The position numbers and the translations under genes are program-made. The notes beneath the pieces were generated by a model. It did not search any database and had not been told where the DNA came from. It saw only the letters and a program-made list of their open reading frames with translations. Source: Streptomyces sp. NBC_00433 (GTDB lineage: Bacteria; Actinomycetota; Actinomycetes; Streptomycetales; Streptomycetaceae). From it: a DNA stretch of 64,000 nt. The stretch covers positions 5,909,501 through 5,973,500 of the forward strand of contig CP107926.1 in assembly GCA_036015235.1 (NCBI GenBank). Direction: 5' to 3'. Of the stretch, positions 26,768 to 35,468 are shown one piece after another (positions within the stretch are counted from its first letter, which is position 1; the number at the start of each line of letters is the position of its first letter).

Positions 26768-26880
26768 GGGGCCAGGTATATCCGTCGGGCTGCTTCAAAC
26801 GGACACTTGGAGTATCTCCCCCCACCCGCTTGGGTGCCGACTTCGACCGGCCGCGTGGCGCGGCGTCGTAGTCTTGAGCC

Positions 26881-27186
26881 ATGAGCACCGCCGCAGACTC
26901 CGAGTACACCTCAGCCGCGGACGGGGCCCCGGGCTCCGGGGCGGGCGGCGGTACCGGGTCCGACGCCGTGTCCACGGCGGACTCCTCGACCGATGTGCCC
27001 CAGGCGCCGTCCGGCGTCGCCGCGTCGCCACGCACGGCGGCCGCGCCCGCGGCGTTGGTCTTCGACGACCCGTTCGACCGGCCGTCCGCGGACGACACCG
27101 ATCGGGGCTGGGGCGACGCGCCGTCCGGGTCTGCGGACGACGACTTCACGCGCTTCCTCAGCCAGAAGCCGCCGCACCACCTCTGA
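26881..27186 (+). CDS. small acidic disordered protein, streptomycete type
   Basis: A 101-residue Ser/Ala/Gly/Asp-rich protein without membrane segments. The N-terminal half is low complexity. The C-terminal part reads ALVFDDPFDRPSADDTDRGW, ending in DDDFTRFLSQKPPHHL. The terminal FL-x-x-KPPHH motif looks conserved in streptomycete hypothetical proteins. No function can be given. It is divergent from the Cds1-like gene. Confidence 0.6.
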   Translation: MSTAADSEYTSAADGAPGSGAGGGTGSDAVSTADSSTDVPQAPSGVAASPRTAAAPAALVFDDPFDRPSADDTDRGWGDAPSGSADDDFTRFLSQKPPHHL

Positions 27187-27205
27187 AGCCACTCTGCGCC
27201 CGCGG

Positions 27206-27298
27206 TCAGCCCGCGCCACAGGACCAGGGTGATACCAGTGCGACGCAGATGTCGCGGAGCAGCGTGATCTCCAGCTCCTCCGTCACCGGCTCGGTGAT
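27206..27298 (-). pseudogene. mscL: C-terminal remnant of large-conductance mechanosensitive channel
   Basis: Directly behind the SAF gene, in the same frame but after its stop codon, about 30 codons read ITEPVTEELEITLLRDICVA then LVSPWSCGAG and stop at 27206. This resembles the end of streptomycete MscL (VTELEVLKEIRDALVAQRG), including the VTE, LE, L-x-x-I and VAL positions. No membrane helix of MscL remains. I infer that mscL stood here, as it often does behind the SAF gene in relatives, and was mostly deleted. Confidence 0.5.
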
Positions 27299-27976
27299 TC
27301 AGCACAGTGCCACCGCCAGTGGGGACGACACGGCAGCGCCGGAGAGTGCTGCGGCGATACGTCGTGGAACGGCGAGGACAACCAACGCCCCGCCCATGGT
27401 GCCCGCGTCCGCGGTGGCAGTCGGCAGGTCGCTTCCCTCGGGTGTCGTGGGCGCGGTCTCGCCGCTCGGCTGCTCCGGGACGGCGACCACAGGTACCGCT
27501 GAGGCCACTACTCGCGATGCCGCCAGCACATCCACCCGGTCACCCGGCCGCAGCAGCCGCACCGCGCCCGCGTCCGTGATCCGCACGGGTGCCCTGACGA
27601 TCTCGTCTGCCACGTCATGGATTCCACGGTCCGCCGCGAGGACTCGCGCCGGACTGTGTACGGCCACCGGCGCGCGCGGTGGAGATCCGTGGACAGCCGA
27701 CACCGCCAAAGCGGCAGCCACCACCCCCAGCCCGAGTGCGAGCGGTTTGCGCCTGACCCGCAACGCCCGGGGCACCAGACGCCGGCCGCCGCGCCCCCCA
27801 GCCCTGATCGGCGGAAAGACCGGAACCGTGCAGCCCGGCGGGGCGTACGGCTCAGGGGCGGCCAGGTCAGCGGACCGTGCCGGGCCAGTTGGAGGGGGTG
27901 CCGGTTGCGAGAACAGCGAGATGTCGAAGCGTCCAGAAGCCGGGGCCGGGGCTGGTGCGGACGTGGATGTGCGCAT
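27299..27976 (-). CDS. SAF-domain protein (RcpC/CpaB-like)
   Basis: A 225-residue protein. A Pro-rich cytoplasmic N-terminus (about 75 residues) is followed by one membrane helix (LALGLGVVAAALAVSAV), and then an extracytoplasmic SAF-like domain (VRITDAGAVRLLRPGDRVDVLA) and a Gly/Ala-rich end. RcpC/CpaB proteins belong to Flp pilus assembly, but in streptomycetes this gene lies outside pilus clusters next to fmdB and its role is unknown. It ends SPLAVALC, a plausible family end, just before the mscL remnant. Confidence 0.72.
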   Translation of the reverse strand: MRTSTSAPAPAPASGRFDISLFSQPAPPPTGPARSADLAAPEPYAPPGCTVPVFPPIRAGGRGGRRLVPRALRVRRKPLALGLGVVAAALAVSAVHGSPPRAPVAVHSPARVLAADRGIHDVADEIVRAPVRITDAGAVRLLRPGDRVDVLAASRVVASAVPVVAVPEQPSGETAPTTPEGSDLPTATADAGTMGGALVVLAVPRRIAAALSGAAVSSPLAVALC

Positions 27977-28067
27977 GGAGAATCACCGCCGGGATGCGAG
28001 GGATTCGACCGGACATTCGGTCGACGTCTCCACCATCGCGCACATCGGAGACGGCGCGGCCGGTGCC

Positions 28068-28094
28068 TGTGGATAACTCCACCCCTGTGGATAA
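28068..28094. promoter_or_regulatory. two DnaA-box consensus 9-mers (TGTGGATAA)
   Basis: TGTGGATAA occurs at 28068-28076 and 28086-28094, in the same orientation and 18 bases apart, inside the longer direct repeat CCTGTGGATAAC. The reverse complement TTATCCACA is the consensus DnaA box. They lie 90-120 bases before the start of the SAF gene. Two boxes alone do not make an origin; DnaA regulation or titration is possible. Confidence 0.5.
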
Positions 28095-28147
28095 CCTCGG
28101 GCAGGATCCCCGCCCACCCAGGCGTTTGCGACACCGGCCGTGGCCGA

Positions 28148-29005
28148 TTACGGCAGCGTGATGCCCGGGTCCTGTCCGCCCAGGCCCTCGACGCACAGGC
28201 ACTTGCGATCATCGTTGCCAGGCAGCGCTCCGATCACCTCGAAGAGCACGTCCCGCATTCGCCCGACATTCGCCGCGAAGACCTCGAGTACCTCCTCATG
28301 CGCGACGCCCTCGCCGGTGTCCGCACCCGCGTCCAGATCGGTCACCAGGGTCAGCGAGGTGTAGCAGAGGCCGATCTCCCGCGCGAGCACGGCCTCCGGG
28401 TGCCCGGTCATACCGACCACCGACCAGCCCTGGGCGGCATGCCAGAGTGATTCCGCGCGAGTGGAGAAGCGAGGCCCCTCCACTACGACGAGCGTTCCAC
28501 CGTCCACAGCCTCCCACCCGCTTGCCCGGGCGGTACTCACCGCGGCCTTCCGGCCCACCGGGCAGTAAGGGTCGGCGAATGTCACGTGCACGACGTTCGG
28601 CACCTGGCCGTCAGCCCTGGCCTCCCCGTCGAAGTACGTCTGCGCTCGCGACTTCGTACGGTCCACGAGCTGGTCGGGCACGAGCAGGGTCCCGGGGCCG
28701 TATTGCGCGCGCAGCCCGCCGACGGCGCACGGGCCGAGGATCTGGCGTACTCCGACAGAGCGCAGCGCCCACAGGTTGGCCCGGTAATTGATCTTGTGCG
28801 GCGGCAGATGATGGTCACGTCCGTGCCTGGGTAGGAACGCCACTCGCCTGCCGGCCACCGCTCCGACGAAGAGTGAGTCGCTGGGCGGCCCGTACGGAGT
28901 ATCGATTGTGACTTCGGTCACATCGTCAAGGAATGAGTAGAAGCCGGACCCGCCGATCACGCCGATCTCGGGCCGCTCCTGTTTCGCGTTGCTGCTCTGC
29001 ACCAT
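28148..29005 (-). CDS. mtnP: S-methyl-5'-thioadenosine phosphorylase
   Basis: A 285-residue purine-nucleoside-phosphorylase-family enzyme that splits 5'-methylthioadenosine with phosphate in methionine salvage. Phosphate- and substrate-binding motifs are GVIGGSGFYSFL, FLPRHGRDHHLPPHKINYRAN and GTLVVVEGPRFSTRAES, followed by GMTGHPEAVLAREIGLCY with the catalytic region. ATG 29005 starts MVQSSNAKQERPEIG and is preferred over a longer frame. The order fmdB-mtnP-SAF-(mscL) on the minus strand is the usual streptomycete one. Confidence 0.93.
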   Translation of the reverse strand: MVQSSNAKQERPEIGVIGGSGFYSFLDDVTEVTIDTPYGPPSDSLFVGAVAGRRVAFLPRHGRDHHLPPHKINYRANLWALRSVGVRQILGPCAVGGLRAQYGPGTLLVPDQLVDRTKSRAQTYFDGEARADGQVPNVVHVTFADPYCPVGRKAAVSTARASGWEAVDGGTLVVVEGPRFSTRAESLWHAAQGWSVVGMTGHPEAVLAREIGLCYTSLTLVTDLDAGADTGEGVAHEEVLEVFAANVGRMRDVLFEVIGALPGNDDRKCLCVEGLGGQDPGITLP

Positions 29006-29107
29006 GCCGATCAGCCTAAGCCGGGCGGGCAACGCGACGAACCCCCGTCACCCATACGACGGAGGTTCGTAAGGTCACGCGGCCGCAGCGGCTCGTTGTC
29101 GAGCGCC

Positions 29108-29437
29108 TCAGGCGGCCGACGAGCTGCTCGAAGTGGACGAGGAGTCGGACGAACTCGAAGAGGACCCCGACGACGGCGAAGTCGACGAGGAGCTTCCGCT
29201 CGGCTTGCTTTCGCCGCCCGCGCTACCGCTCTTGGCGGCAGGCGCGCTGCTGGACGAGGAGCCACGGCTGTCGGTCCGGTAGAAGCCGGAGCCCTTGAAG
29301 ACCACGCCCACGGCGGAGAACACCTTGCGCAGCCTTCCGCTGCAGTTGGGGCAAACGGTCAGCGCGTCATCGCTGAACTTCTGCACCGCCTCAAGGCCCT
29401 CGCCGCACTCGGTGCACTGGTATTGATACGTCGGCAC
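29108..29437 (-). CDS. FmdB-family zinc-ribbon protein with serine-rich tail
   Basis: A 109-residue protein. The N-terminal zinc ribbon MPTYQYQCTECGEGLEAVQK...CPNCSGRLRK has two CxxC pairs. FSAVGVVFKGSGFYRTD follows, as in other FmdB-like proteins. Residues about 64-109 are almost pure Ser with Gly/Pro/Asp/Thr and are surely disordered. FmdB proteins are named after a regulator of formamidase, but most have no proven role. Confidence 0.9.
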   Translation of the reverse strand: MPTYQYQCTECGEGLEAVQKFSDDALTVCPNCSGRLRKVFSAVGVVFKGSGFYRTDSRGSSSSSAPAAKSGSAGGESKPSGSSSSTSPSSGSSSSSSDSSSTSSSSSAA

Positions 29438-29503
29438 TAGCTCCTCCTGGCACTCTCACTCAATGAGTGCTAACGACGCTCAATAGTGCAGCATTTCCGT
29501 GCG

Positions 29504-30826
29504 TCAGTCCACCGTGACCACCCGACGGTGACCGATCACACCTCCCGCTACCACGCTCCGAGGGGCCGGCACCAGGTCCCCGCGCAGGCCCGCGAGCATC
29601 ACCAGCGCGATAACCGTGCCGGTCAGAGGCACGGTGAAGCCGGCGTGCGAACCGGCGTGGTCGGCCAGCAGACCCGCGACCGTGACCGCGGCCGCCTGGC
29701 CGAGCGCGACGGCTCCCGTCAGCCAGGTGAAGGCTTCAGTCCTCGCCGTGGCCGGTACGAGCGCGTCAACCAGCGTGTAGCCGGTGATCAGGGCCGGCGC
29801 TATGCACAGCCCCACCACCAGGCCGAGTACGCCGAGCACGGGCAGGGACTGCACTGCCCACAGCGGGACGCAGGCGAGCGTCAGGGCCGCGTATGCGAGC
29901 AGCAGACGCCGCCGGGGGCTGCGCCGCCATGCGATGGCGCCATAGGCCACGCCCGCCAGCATGTTGCCGGCCGCGAAGGTGCCGTAGACCACTCCGCTGA
30001 GGCCCGGGTGCCCGGCTTCCTGGGTGAAGGCGGTGATCGACACCTGCATACCGCCGAAGACGGCACCTATGCCGAGGAAAGCGATCACCAGCGGGCGTAC
30101 TCCCGGCACGGACAGCGCCGAGCCGCGGCGGGGAGCACCGCCCGGCGCCGCACATTGCGGGACGGGGGCGGTCTTCCGTTGCGCCGCGAAAAGACTTCCC
30201 CCCGCGAGTGTCAGCGTCGCCTCGGCAATGAGCCCAGCCGCCGGGTGCACCCCCGTGCAGAGTGCTGTCGCGAGAACCGGTCCGATGACGAAGGTGAACT
30301 CATCGGTGACCGATTCGAAGGCGGCCGCCGTCTGCATGAGCGGCGACGGCCGGGCCGAGGCACCGTCCAGCGCCACCGCCCACCGGGAGCGCACCATCGG
30401 CCCGACCTGGGGCACGGTCGCCCCGGTCGGTACCGCCGCTGTGAACAGTGCCCAGGCGGGCGCGTGCATCAGCCCCAGTGCCACGAGGGCGCCCACAGAG
30501 ACGGCGTGCAGCGCGATGCCGGGAACCAGCACGGCACGCTGGCCGAACCGGTCGGCGAGTCGTCCGCCGCGTGGTGCGCACACCGCCATGGCCACGCCTG
30601 TGGCTGCTGCGACGGCACCCGCGGTCCCGTAGGAGCCGGTGGTGTGCTCCACGAACAGCACCAAGCTGATCGTGAGCATGGCGAAGGGCTGTCGCGCAGC
30701 GAAGCCAGGAAGGACGAACGCCCACACCCCCGGCGTCCGCAGCAGCTGCCGGTAACCCGGCGTCCGGGCAGAGGCCTGCTTCGAGGAAGGTGACGGGGCG
30801 GGCGAGGTGGGCACCGTGGATGCCAC
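29504..30826 (-). CDS. MFS transporter, 12-TMS type
   Basis: A 440-residue membrane protein with about 12 helices and the motif GRLADRFGQRAVLVPG between helices 2 and 3. The central cytoplasmic loop (PVPQCAAPGGAPRRGS) is Pro-rich. It resembles small actinobacterial MFS permeases of unknown substrate. The gene lies 66 bases upstream of fmdB on the same strand but its distance and different role do not argue strongly for an operon. Confidence 0.9.
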   Translation of the reverse strand: MASTVPTSPAPSPSSKQASARTPGYRQLLRTPGVWAFVLPGFAARQPFAMLTISLVLFVEHTTGSYGTAGAVAAATGVAMAVCAPRGGRLADRFGQRAVLVPGIALHAVSVGALVALGLMHAPAWALFTAAVPTGATVPQVGPMVRSRWAVALDGASARPSPLMQTAAAFESVTDEFTFVIGPVLATALCTGVHPAAGLIAEATLTLAGGSLFAAQRKTAPVPQCAAPGGAPRRGSALSVPGVRPLVIAFLGIGAVFGGMQVSITAFTQEAGHPGLSGVVYGTFAAGNMLAGVAYGAIAWRRSPRRRLLLAYAALTLACVPLWAVQSLPVLGVLGLVVGLCIAPALITGYTLVDALVPATARTEAFTWLTGAVALGQAAAVTVAGLLADHAGSHAGFTVPLTGTVIALVMLAGLRGDLVPAPRSVVAGGVIGHRRVVTVD

Positions 30827-31000
30827 AGCCTGGTCTTTCTGCTGCCTGGTAGCGCGGGCGCGGCGAAACGCCGTGAGATCGCGCCGAGAGCCGTCCGCTC
30901 AGCGCGGTGATCCGCGCCGGCTCTGCATCAGACAGGGGTTGCACTCGACAAATACCGGACCATGGTACGTGGCGGTGCGGCTGCTCCGTTCCCGAGGCCG

Positions 31001-32506
31001 TCAGGCCTGGTGCTGCGCGTCGCGGTGTCCGAGCCAGCTTGCCAGTTTGCCGCCGCGTCCCACGGCCCGCAGACGGTCCTCTGCGGCGTCCCGCACCGGG
31101 TCGGTGGCGACGACCAGCAGTTCGTCGCCCCGCCGCAGGCTGGTCGACGGCAGGGGCACGAAGCTGGCGCCGTCTCGGACGACGAGGGTGACGGCGGAGC
31201 CGGTCGGGAGTCGCAGCTCGTTGACCTCGACGCCGTGCATGCGCGAACCCTCGGGAATGGCGACGGAGAGCAGATGGCCTCGTAGCCGCTCAAGGGGCGC
31301 CGACTCGATACCCAGGTCCGCCGGGCCGCTGTTCGCCGCGAGGTGCAGGCGCCGGGCCAGCCACGGGAGTGTCGGGCCCTGCACGAGCGTGTAGAAAATC
31401 ACCAGAACGAAGACAATATTGAAGATCCTGCGACTTTCGCCCACGCCGGCCACCATCGGAATGGTGGCCAGCACGATCGGTACCGCGCCGCGCAGCCCCG
31501 CCCACGACATCAGCGCCTGCTCGCGCCAGGGAATGCGGAACGGCAGCAGACTGATCACGACCTCCGCGGGTCGCGCGAGGACGGTCAGGAACAAGCCGAT
31601 GATCAGGGCGGGCACGACGTCGTCACCCAGTTCGTGCGGTGTCACCAGCAGGCCGAGGAGTACGAACAGGCCGATCTGGGCGATCCAGCCCAGCCCCTCC
31701 GCGAAGCCGCGCGTCGCCGGACGGTGCGGCAGCTTCGCATTGCCGAGGATGAGTGAGGCCACGTAGACGGCGAGGAAGCCCGAGCCGTGCGCCATGGCGC
31801 CGGCCGCATAAGCCGCGACCGCGATGGCCATCACGGCGATCGGGTAGAGGCCGGAGGCCGGCAGGGCGACGTGCTTGAGGCCGTAGGCGCCGACCCAGCC
31901 CACGGCGATGCCGATCGCGGCGCCGATCAGCAGCTCAAGGAGGATTTCGCCGAGCAGGTAGTACCACGAGTCGATCGGCCCGGTCGACGAGAAGGCGACG
32001 ACCATGATCACCACCGGTGCGTCGTTGAATCCGGACTCGGCCTCCAGGACGCCGGTCACGCGCTTGCGTAGCGGTACGTTGCGCAGCACTGAGAACACTG
32101 CGGCGGCATCGGTGGACGACACCACCGCGCCGATGATCAGCGACTGCCGCCAGTCGAGCCCCACCGCGTAATGTGCCGCGCCTGCGGTGATGAACACGCT
32201 CACCATGACGCCGACCGTCGACAGGACGGCGGCGATGGGCATGACGGGTTTGATCTCATGCCATTTAGTACCGAGCCCACCCTCTGCCAGAATCACCACA
32301 AGTGCGGCATAGCCGAGCACTTGGGTCAGCTCGACATTGTCAAAGGTGAAGCCGAACAGGCCGTCCTGGCCGATGGCGACCCCGATGCCGAGGTAGATGA
32401 GCAGCGTCGGCAGCCCGCTCCGGGAGGCCAGGCGGACGGCCACGACGGCAACCAGCAGCACTGCCGCGCCGACCAGCAGGATCTCATTCAGGTGGTGGAC
32501 AGTCAG
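31001..32506 (-). CDS. potassium/proton (CPA-type) antiporter with TrkA-C domain, probable CTG start
   Basis: A 501-residue transporter. The membrane part (about residues 8-390) has 12 or so helices with the ion-site stretch VVSSTDAAAVFSVLR and GFNDAPVVIMVVAF typical of monovalent cation:proton antiporters. Residues about 400-485 form a TrkA-C/RCK_C regulatory domain (GVEVNELRLPTGSAVTLVVR). Family members begin M-TVHHLN-x-LLL. Here LTVHHLNEILLVGAA begins with CTG 32506, 8 bases after the ribosome-binding site AAAGGA (32515-32520), while the first in-frame ATG (32461) would delete half of helix 1. I therefore take CTG as the start. Confidence 0.88.
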   Translation of the reverse strand: MTVHHLNEILLVGAAVLLVAVVAVRLASRSGLPTLLIYLGIGVAIGQDGLFGFTFDNVELTQVLGYAALVVILAEGGLGTKWHEIKPVMPIAAVLSTVGVMVSVFITAGAAHYAVGLDWRQSLIIGAVVSSTDAAAVFSVLRNVPLRKRVTGVLEAESGFNDAPVVIMVVAFSSTGPIDSWYYLLGEILLELLIGAAIGIAVGWVGAYGLKHVALPASGLYPIAVMAIAVAAYAAGAMAHGSGFLAVYVASLILGNAKLPHRPATRGFAEGLGWIAQIGLFVLLGLLVTPHELGDDVVPALIIGLFLTVLARPAEVVISLLPFRIPWREQALMSWAGLRGAVPIVLATIPMVAGVGESRRIFNIVFVLVIFYTLVQGPTLPWLARRLHLAANSGPADLGIESAPLERLRGHLLSVAIPEGSRMHGVEVNELRLPTGSAVTLVVRDGASFVPLPSTSLRRGDELLVVATDPVRDAAEDRLRAVGRGGKLASWLGHRDAQHQA

Positions 32507-32685
32507 GGGCCTGGTCCTTTCAACTTTGTTGCCTAGTCTAATATTTTACCCTCTCTTGACGTTGCATGGTCCACCTTATGGCTGGTCCGACTCCGAGTCC
32601 GGGGCTCGCAGGGCATGCGCCTATGGTTGCCCTTGCACAACGAGCACCTTGATCATTGGTCCGCCCTGCCCCTCGAAGGACAGCG

Positions 32686-35403
32686 ATGCCCGCACGGAAG
32701 AAGTCCCGCCGCGTCCGCTACATCGTGATCACGATCGTGCTGCTGCTCGTGGCGGGCGTCGGCTTCGGCTCGTACTGGAGCGTCAGTACGGTGCGCGCCT
32801 CATTCCCGCAGACGTCCGGCTCGCTCAAGCTCGCCGGGCTGTCCGCGCCGGTCGATGTCAAGCGCGACGCGTACGGCGTCCCGCAGGTCTACGCGGACAC
32901 CCCGCAGGACCTCTACCGCGCGCAGGGCTACGTTCAGGCGCAGGACCGCTTCTACGAGATGGACGTACGCCGCCACCTCACCTCCGGCCGACTGTCGGAG
33001 ATGTTCGGCAAGGGCCAGGTCGAGACGGACGCCTTCCTGCGCACCCTCAACTGGCACGGCATCGCGCAGGAGGAGTACAACACCAAGCTCGACGCCACCA
33101 CCAAGCAGTATCTGCGGGCATACAGCGACGGCGTCAACGAGTACCTCAAGGACCACAGCGGCGCCGCCCTCTCCGTCGAGTACGCCGCTCTGAAGCTCAG
33201 CAACAACTACAGGCCGGAGCTGTGGACCCCCGTCGACTCGGTGGCCTGGCTCAAGGCGATGGCGTGGGATCTGCGCGGCAATATGCAGGACGAAATCGAC
33301 CGCGCCCTGATGACGAGCCGACTCAGCCAGGCGCAGATCAAGCAGCTCTACCCCGCCTATCCCTACGACCGGAATCAGCCGATCGTCGATGCGGGCTCGG
33401 TCGACCCGATCACCGGTAACTACGCGCCGCCGGATTCGTCCGGCCCGCAAGGGCTGAGCAGTGCCGTCGACAGCCAACTCTCGGGCATCTCGCAGATCAT
33501 CGACCAGATGCCGGCGATGCTCGGCCCGAGCGGCAGCGGCATCGGCTCCAACTCGTGGGTCGTGTCCGGTGACTACACCACCACGGGCAAGCCGCTGCTG
33601 GCGAACGACCCGCACCTGGCGCCGCAATTGCCTTCGCTCTGGTACCAGATGGGTCTGCACTGCCGGACAGTGAGCAGCGCCTGCCCGTACGACGTGACTG
33701 GCTACACCTTCTCGGGCATGCCCGGTGTGATCATCGGCCACAACCAGGACATCGCCTGGGGAATGACCAACCTGGGCGCCGACGTCACGGACCTGTACCT
33801 GGAGAAGGTGACTGCGAGCACCTACCTCCGCGACGGCAAGCAGGAGCCGTTCAAGACCCGCAAAGAGGTCATCAAGGTCGCAGGCGGCAAGGACCGCGTG
33901 ATCACCGTGCGGGAGACCGACAACGGTCCGCTGATCTCCGACCGCAGTGACGAGATCCGCACCGTGGGACAGACCGCGCCGGTCACCGACGCCCCAGGCG
34001 GTGTCAACGCCGGATACGCGGTCGCCCTCAAGTGGACGGCACTCACCCCTTCGAAGACGATGGACGCCGTCTTCGAGCTCGACAGGGCCACCGACTTCGC
34101 CCACTTCCGGACCGCCGCCGCCGACTTCGCGGTGCCGTCGCAGAACCTGATCTACGCCGACACCAAGGGCAACATCGGCTACCAGGCGCCAGGACAGGTG
34201 CCGATCCGCTCAGCCGGCGACGACGGCACGTACCCCGTGCCCGGCTGGGACTCGCAATACGACTGGGGCCAGAACATCCCGTTCAAGTCCATGCCGTACG
34301 AGTACAACCCGCCCCGCGGGTACATAGTGACGGCCAACCAGGCGGTCATCGACCAGAGCAGGTACCCCTTCCTGCTCACCCAGGACTGGGGATACGGCAC
34401 CCGCAGTCAGCGCATCAACGACCTCATCGCTTCCAAGATCAAGGACGGCGGCAAGGTCTCCATGGATGACATGCAGTCGATGCAGGGCGACGACAGCAGC
34501 GAGATCGCCAAGCTGCTGGTTCCCTACCTCCTGAAAGTCGACATCACCGACGACAAGAACAGCTATGTGCGCAACGCACAGAAACTGCTCGAGGGCTGGG
34601 ACTACAACCAGGACGCCGACTCCGCCGCCGCGGCGTATTTCAACGCGGTGTGGCGCAACGTGCTCAAGCTCGCCTTCGGCAACAAGCTGCCGAAGGAACT
34701 GCGCCCCGAGGGGCAGTGCCTGCGGGTCCCGCCTGTCGGCCAGACCGGGCCGGTCGACAACCTCGACGGCAAGGGTGTCGTCACCGTGCAGGAGTGCGGT
34801 GAGCGCGACCCCGCCGAGGCGCAGCCGGACGGCGGCGACCGATGGTTCGAGGTGATGCGCAACATCCTCCCCGACTCGACCAACGCCTGGTGGACGATGT
34901 CCACCACCGCCTTCTTCGGCGTCGACACGAACAAGGCCCACCGCAGCAACCGTGACCAGTTGCTCGAGCAGGCCATGAAGGACGCCCGCTACGAACTCAC
35001 CGCCGATCTGGGCAAGGACATAAACACCTGGAGCTGGGGCCGGCTGCACAAGCTCGACCTGAAGAACCAGACGCTCGGTACGGACGGCCCCGGCGTGATC
35101 AAGTGGCTGCTCAACCGCGGCCCCTGGCAGCTCAGCGGCGGTGAGGCGGCGGTGGACGCGACCGGCTGGAACGCGGCGGGCGGTTACGACGTCGTCTGGG
35201 TGCCCTCCATGCGGATGATCGTCAACCTCCAGGACTTCGACAAGTCCCGCTGGATCAACCTCACCGGTGCGTCAGGCCACGCGTACAACGCCCATTACAC
35301 CGACCAGACCGACAAATGGGCCAACAACGAGCTGCTGCCCTGGTACTTCTCCGATGAGCAGGTGGACGGCGCGGCCAAGGCGAAGATGGCGCTGACTCCG
35401 TAA
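32686..35403 (+). CDS. penicillin acylase family protein (Ntn hydrolase)
   Basis: A 905-residue secreted or membrane-anchored Ntn hydrolase. The N-terminus MPARKKSRRVRYIVITIVLL is a basic stretch plus one membrane helix. The alpha part (about 45-270) contains VDVKRDAYGVPQVYADTPQD. The self-cleavage site is GSGIGSNSWVVSGDYTTTGK: the nucleophile is Ser288 in G-SNSW. The beta part follows with ANDPHLAPQLPSLWYQM, PGVIIGHNQDIAWGMTNLG and a C-terminal GASGHAYNAHYTDQTDKW. Such enzymes hydrolyse amides such as penicillins, acyl-homoserine lactones or cyclic lipopeptides; which one is unknown. ATG 32686 has GAAGGA 5 bases before it. Confidence 0.94.
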   Translation: MPARKKSRRVRYIVITIVLLLVAGVGFGSYWSVSTVRASFPQTSGSLKLAGLSAPVDVKRDAYGVPQVYADTPQDLYRAQGYVQAQDRFYEMDVRRHLTSGRLSEMFGKGQVETDAFLRTLNWHGIAQEEYNTKLDATTKQYLRAYSDGVNEYLKDHSGAALSVEYAALKLSNNYRPELWTPVDSVAWLKAMAWDLRGNMQDEIDRALMTSRLSQAQIKQLYPAYPYDRNQPIVDAGSVDPITGNYAPPDSSGPQGLSSAVDSQLSGISQIIDQMPAMLGPSGSGIGSNSWVVSGDYTTTGKPLLANDPHLAPQLPSLWYQMGLHCRTVSSACPYDVTGYTFSGMPGVIIGHNQDIAWGMTNLGADVTDLYLEKVTASTYLRDGKQEPFKTRKEVIKVAGGKDRVITVRETDNGPLISDRSDEIRTVGQTAPVTDAPGGVNAGYAVALKWTALTPSKTMDAVFELDRATDFAHFRTAAADFAVPSQNLIYADTKGNIGYQAPGQVPIRSAGDDGTYPVPGWDSQYDWGQNIPFKSMPYEYNPPRGYIVTANQAVIDQSRYPFLLTQDWGYGTRSQRINDLIASKIKDGGKVSMDDMQSMQGDDSSEIAKLLVPYLLKVDITDDKNSYVRNAQKLLEGWDYNQDADSAAAAYFNAVWRNVLKLAFGNKLPKELRPEGQCLRVPPVGQTGPVDNLDGKGVVTVQECGERDPAEAQPDGGDRWFEVMRNILPDSTNAWWTMSTTAFFGVDTNKAHRSNRDQLLEQAMKDARYELTADLGKDINTWSWGRLHKLDLKNQTLGTDGPGVIKWLLNRGPWQLSGGEAAVDATGWNAAGGYDVVWVPSMRMIVNLQDFDKSRWINLTGASGHAYNAHYTDQTDKWANNELLPWYFSDEQVDGAAKAKMALTP

Positions 35404-35468
35404 CCCGGCGCACATGGCGTGCGGAAACGCAGCCCGACAGGGCCGCCGCTCACTTGTGCCGGAAAACG

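Noticed and set aside
27299..27976. Readthrough fusion of the SAF gene into the following 30 codons
   Set aside because: The frame continues after TGA, but the SAF protein ends plausibly at LAVALC and the following peptide matches MscL, a different protein.
28068..28094. Replication origin at the DnaA-box pair
   Set aside because: Only two boxes, no AT-rich unwinding region and no dnaA/dnaN/gyr context.
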